Positions 51,339-53,237 of a DNA stretch of 53,237 nucleotides are shown piece after piece. Each line of letters starts with the position of its first letter. The first letter of the stretch is position 1. The notes under the pieces are model-generated. The model did no database searches. It was not told the DNA's origin and saw only the letters and a list, made by a program, of their open reading frames with translations. The translations under genes and the position numbers were made by a program. This DNA comes from Ignavibacteria bacterium (lineage in GTDB: Bacteria; Bacteroidota; Ignavibacteria; Kapaibacteriales; Kapaibacteriaceae), in NCBI GenBank assembly GCA_947459875.1, contig CANHFG010000005.1, positions 1 to 53,237 on the forward strand. The letters are read 5' to 3'.

Positions 51339-52706
51339 TTATGAGCGCATGCTCACCACCAGCCGACGGGCATTCCAGCGCAGGTAGAGCGTAGAAAAAC
51401 TCCGTCCGGCAGCCATCGATAGCGCCGCAGCCAGAGCCCCGTTCAGCTCGGTCATACCTACCAGGATGATCATCGTGCCGGCAATGCCCCCTACCTCCAT
51501 CATCGTGGAGATGGTCACTTTAACGTTCTGACGGGCCGTGATAAGGGCCGATCGATACAGCGAGTAGGCCACTGCAATAAACGGAAGACTCATCAGCACG
51601 TATGTGGGCACGCGGGCAAACTCTGCCAGGTCCGGACGCAGGCCATAGATGTGCACGTAGATCATCGTCAGAAGGGGCGTGGTGGCGATCAAGGCAAGAA
51701 CCGCCGTAGTAACGATCACGATGCGCACGCCGACGCGTCGCACCACTTCGTAGTTCTGGAAACGGTCGCCGATGAGGGCCACGCCAACTTCCTGATAGGA
51801 AAAGCCAAAGCTGCGGAAGATGAAGACCAGCGAATCCACCACCGGCAGGACTGCCAGAGAGGTGAGTGTTAGCGGCGCCCGACCCATGAAGAACGTCAGC
51901 ATTGGCGTTACCACAAAGCCAATAAGCGACGTCAGCGCAAGGGGCATCCAGAACTGTCGGATGTCGTCATTGGTAAGCACAACATCGCTATCAGGCATCT
52001 CCTCGTATGTCTTTAGAACGTCACGGCACATTATGCGTGTTGCGATGGCCTCGCAGATCACACCAACGGTGAGGCCGGCTGCGCCGATCACCACACCATT
52101 GAGACCACTGTACGCCACGAGCATCCATGCCGCGCCCATCATCGTCAGCAGGCGCACCACCGTGCCGTATGCTACCAGGCGCGTGTTGCCATTGCGGATC
52201 ATCAGTCCCTGATAGAACCGACGGTAGCCGATGGCCGCCGGCCAGGGGATGAGAACGACCAGGGCATCGCGCATCAGAGCGCTTACCTCTTTCGGTAGCT
52301 GAAGAATGCCGTTGGCCACAACATCATACACCCACGGAAGGGTCACAACGACCATGCCGATCGTAACGGCGATGTTGACGCGACGCGTAAAGCGTCGCAG
52401 CGTGTGCATTGAGCGCCGGTCGCGGGCCAGCGCCACAGACGTGCTCAGCAGCTGGATCACCGGCGACTCTATGAGCATCGCCAGGGCAAGGGCCACACCA
52501 TACGCCGCAAGGTTCACCTCCGCATTCGTCATGCGGGCGATCACCGACGTCAGGATGGGCCCCTCGATGGCCATCATCAGCCATGTGAGACTCAATGGAA
52601 CCCAGAATTTGACAACGTCGCGTGTGGTAAGCATGGTAAGGGGCGAAACTGCGGGTGAAAGTGGTTGATATGTCCGGAAGATCTGAGTCTCGAACGTGAG
52701 ATTCAT
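51339..52706 (-). CDS. MATE/MOP-superfamily-like multi-pass membrane transporter
   Basis: 455 aa with about 12 hydrophobic segments in two similar halves; both halves open with a matching motif, [16 protein letters not shown] near residue 30 and [17 protein letters not shown] near 260, which is the internal repeat expected of MATE/flippase-type exporters. The pattern also recalls the ANK (progressive ankylosis) branch. Substrate unknown. The start at 52706 has CGAGAAG upstream; an ATG at 52634 would give a normal short N-terminus. It follows the repeat cluster and precedes the Opp ATPase by 74 nt. Confidence 0.75.
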   Translation of the reverse strand: MNLTFETQIFRTYQPLSPAVSPLTMLTTRDVVKFWVPLSLTWLMMAIEGPILTSVIARMTNAEVNLAAYGVALALAMLIESPVIQLLSTSVALARDRRSMHTLRRFTRRVNIAVTIGMVVVTLPWVYDVVANGILQLPKEVSALMRDALVVLIPWPAAIGYRRFYQGLMIRNGNTRLVAYGTVVRLLTMMGAAWMLVAYSGLNGVVIGAAGLTVGVICEAIATRIMCRDVLKTYEEMPDSDVVLTNDDIRQFWMPLALTSLIGFVVTPMLTFFMGRAPLTLTSLAVLPVVDSLVFIFRSFGFSYQEVGVALIGDRFQNYEVVRRVGVRIVIVTTAVLALIATTPLLTMIYVHIYGLRPDLAEFARVPTYVLMSLPFIAVAYSLYRSALITARQNVKVTISTMMEVGGIAGTMIILVGMTELNGALAAALSMAAGRSFSTLYLRWNARRLVVSMRS

Positions 52707-52740
52707 CGGTCTTCTCGTTGTGCGCTTCTGGAGCGGCTAT

Positions 52741-52863
52741 GCTCCACAAAACGTTTTGCGGAGCCTAAATGCGGTTTCACGCTCCACAAACTCGTGTTTT
52801 GTGGAGCCTAATTCCCGTTTCACGCTCCACAAACGGACTTGTTGCTGATGGACGCTCCACAAA
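52741..52863. repeat. palindromic repeat array (GCTCCACAAA/TTTGTGGAGC)
   Basis: GCTCCACAAA occurs four times (52741, 52781, 52824, 52854). The first two are each followed by an inverted partner, making hairpins GCTCCACAAAACGTTTTGCGGAGC (one G-T) and GCTCCACAAA-CTCGTGT-TTTGTGGAGC (10-bp perfect stem). The units are joined by a conserved spacer (CTAAwkssCGTTTCAC-like, about 16 nt), so the period is about 40 bp. The last two are half sites. It lies upstream of the transporter gene and between it and hsdM. Could be a multi-site operator or a REP-type element. Confidence 0.8.
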
Positions 52864-53013
52864 CCGACCGAAAGCGCATCCCGAAAAAGCCCCAAGTTCT
52901 CCTCGACGTTAATCCTGACGTCGCTGTGCATGAGGCCTCTCGACTGATGTTCCCAACTGAGCAACATCATGCAAATTTGTGCCATGGACCTCTATGAACG
53001 ACAACCGTAGAGA

Positions 53014-53065
53014 TTCCGGAGCATACTGCCCCCCCCCGTTCCGGAGCATACTGCCCCCCGTTCCG
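53014..53065. mobile_element. direct repeats resembling an IS21-family end
   Basis: TTCCGGAGCATACTGCC followed by a C run and G occurs twice in a row (53014-53038 with nine C, 53039-53060 with six C), then TTCCG begins a third copy. On the minus strand this is GGGGGGCAGTATGCTCCGGAA repeated. Multiple direct repeats with G-run-GCA and CCGGAA parts are what I know from IS21-type transposon ends. No istA or istB gene is in the window, so this would be a remnant or solo end. Family assignment is uncertain. Confidence 0.4.
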
Positions 53066-53104
53066 ACGTCAAATAAGCCAGTAGACAGTTTCCGTCGGAT
53101 AGAA

Positions 53105-53237
53105 CTACAACAACTCCGGCAGTCCGAGCTCGCGAAGGTAGGCGTTGTGCTTGGCCTTGGCTTCGCTGACGGCGGAGTCGATCTCTACGAGCTTGCGATG
53201 AGTAGCTTCAAGATCAATTTCTTCTTCGGTTGACGCA
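53105..53237 (-). CDS. hsdM: type I restriction-modification DNA methylase, C-terminal end (partial)
   Basis: Not in the ORF track. The minus strand is open from the right edge to TAG at 53107-53105 and codes 43 residues: STEEEIDLEATHRKLVEID ... AKAKHNAYLRELGLPELL. The ending KHN-(A/F)-(Y/F)-L-ELGLP is the usual C-terminus of N-6 adenine methylase HsdM subunits. The rest of the gene lies outside. The IS-end-like repeats begin 40 nt downstream of its stop, and no hsdS or hsdR is on this side. Confidence 0.75.
   Translation of the reverse strand, partial: ASTEEEIDLEATHRKLVEIDSAVSEAKAKHNAYLRELGLPELL

Noticed and set aside
52737-52985. 82-aa minus-strand ORF (FVERETAFRLRKT...)
   Set aside because: It is built almost entirely from the palindromic repeat array; repeated peptides arise from the repeated DNA, and there is no ribosome site or known family.
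52979-53233. 84-aa plus-strand ORF at the right end
   Set aside because: It is antisense to the HsdM C-terminus and crosses the direct repeats and C runs; the methylase frame is far more convincing.

Overview
This window looks like chromosomal DNA from a bacterium of the Bacteroidota/Chlorobiota (FCB) group. Several large secreted proteins end in type IX secretion (T9SS) C-terminal sorting domains. The F-type ATP synthase cluster has atpZ-atpI-like-atpB-E-F-H-A-G but no atpD or atpC. Other signs are OmpA-type envelope proteins, propeller/HYDIN-like surface proteins and moderately high GC in the housekeeping genes. A 'Candidatus Kapabacteria'-like lineage is my best guess, but nothing here proves it (no rRNA and no tRNA was seen).

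Layout. (1) 1-1.2 kb: 3' part of katG. (2) 1.3-8.6 kb: an AT-richer block holding two diverged tandem copies of a two-gene cassette. Each copy is a 19-cysteine secreted protein followed by a large T9SS-sorted Asp-box protein. A 45-codon katG tail remnant lies between the copies and marks the duplication. A small membrane/secreted protein heads the second copy. (3) 8.7-11 kb: an unrecognised 486-aa helical protein and a small outer-membrane barrel. (4) 11-16 kb: radA, a phytoene/squalene synthase, and a membrane/GT-C glycosyltransferase-like trio that follows the atp genes. (5) 16.1-22.8 kb: the ATP synthase operon, with the heptose epimerase gene hldD between atpA and atpG, a heptad repeat array in front of atpF, and a hairpin between atpE and atpF. 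(6) 22.9-31.4 kb: secreted CBM9-like protein, adenosine/PfkB kinase, ddl, family 4 uracil-DNA glycosylase, clpC, a periplasmic protein and an enoyl-CoA hydratase. (7) 31.5-37.2 kb: two translationally coupled T9SS subtilases. (8) 37.3-41.9 kb, plus strand: dnaX, bcp, a TatD nuclease fused in frame to an outer-membrane barrel, upp and a 68-aa protein. (9) 41.9-52.7 kb, minus strand: class V aminotransferase, OmpA-like protein, a 1224-aa propeller/Ig-like surface protein, an MlaF-like ATPase, a fused OppD-OppF ATPase and a MATE-like transporter. (10) 52.7-53.2 kb: a palindromic repeat array, an IS21-end-like direct repeat, and the last 43 codons of a type I DNA methylase (hsdM), which is absent from the ORF track.

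The gene order is compact. Many neighbours share ATGA, GTGA or TAGTG stop/start overlaps, so translational coupling is common. The least ordinary items are the duplicated Cys-rich/Asp-box cassette with its katG scar, the TatD-barrel fusion, the heptad array before atpF, hldD inside the atp operon, the repeat cluster beside hsdM, and an octamer (AGGGGGCT) that recurs across the window far more often than composition predicts.
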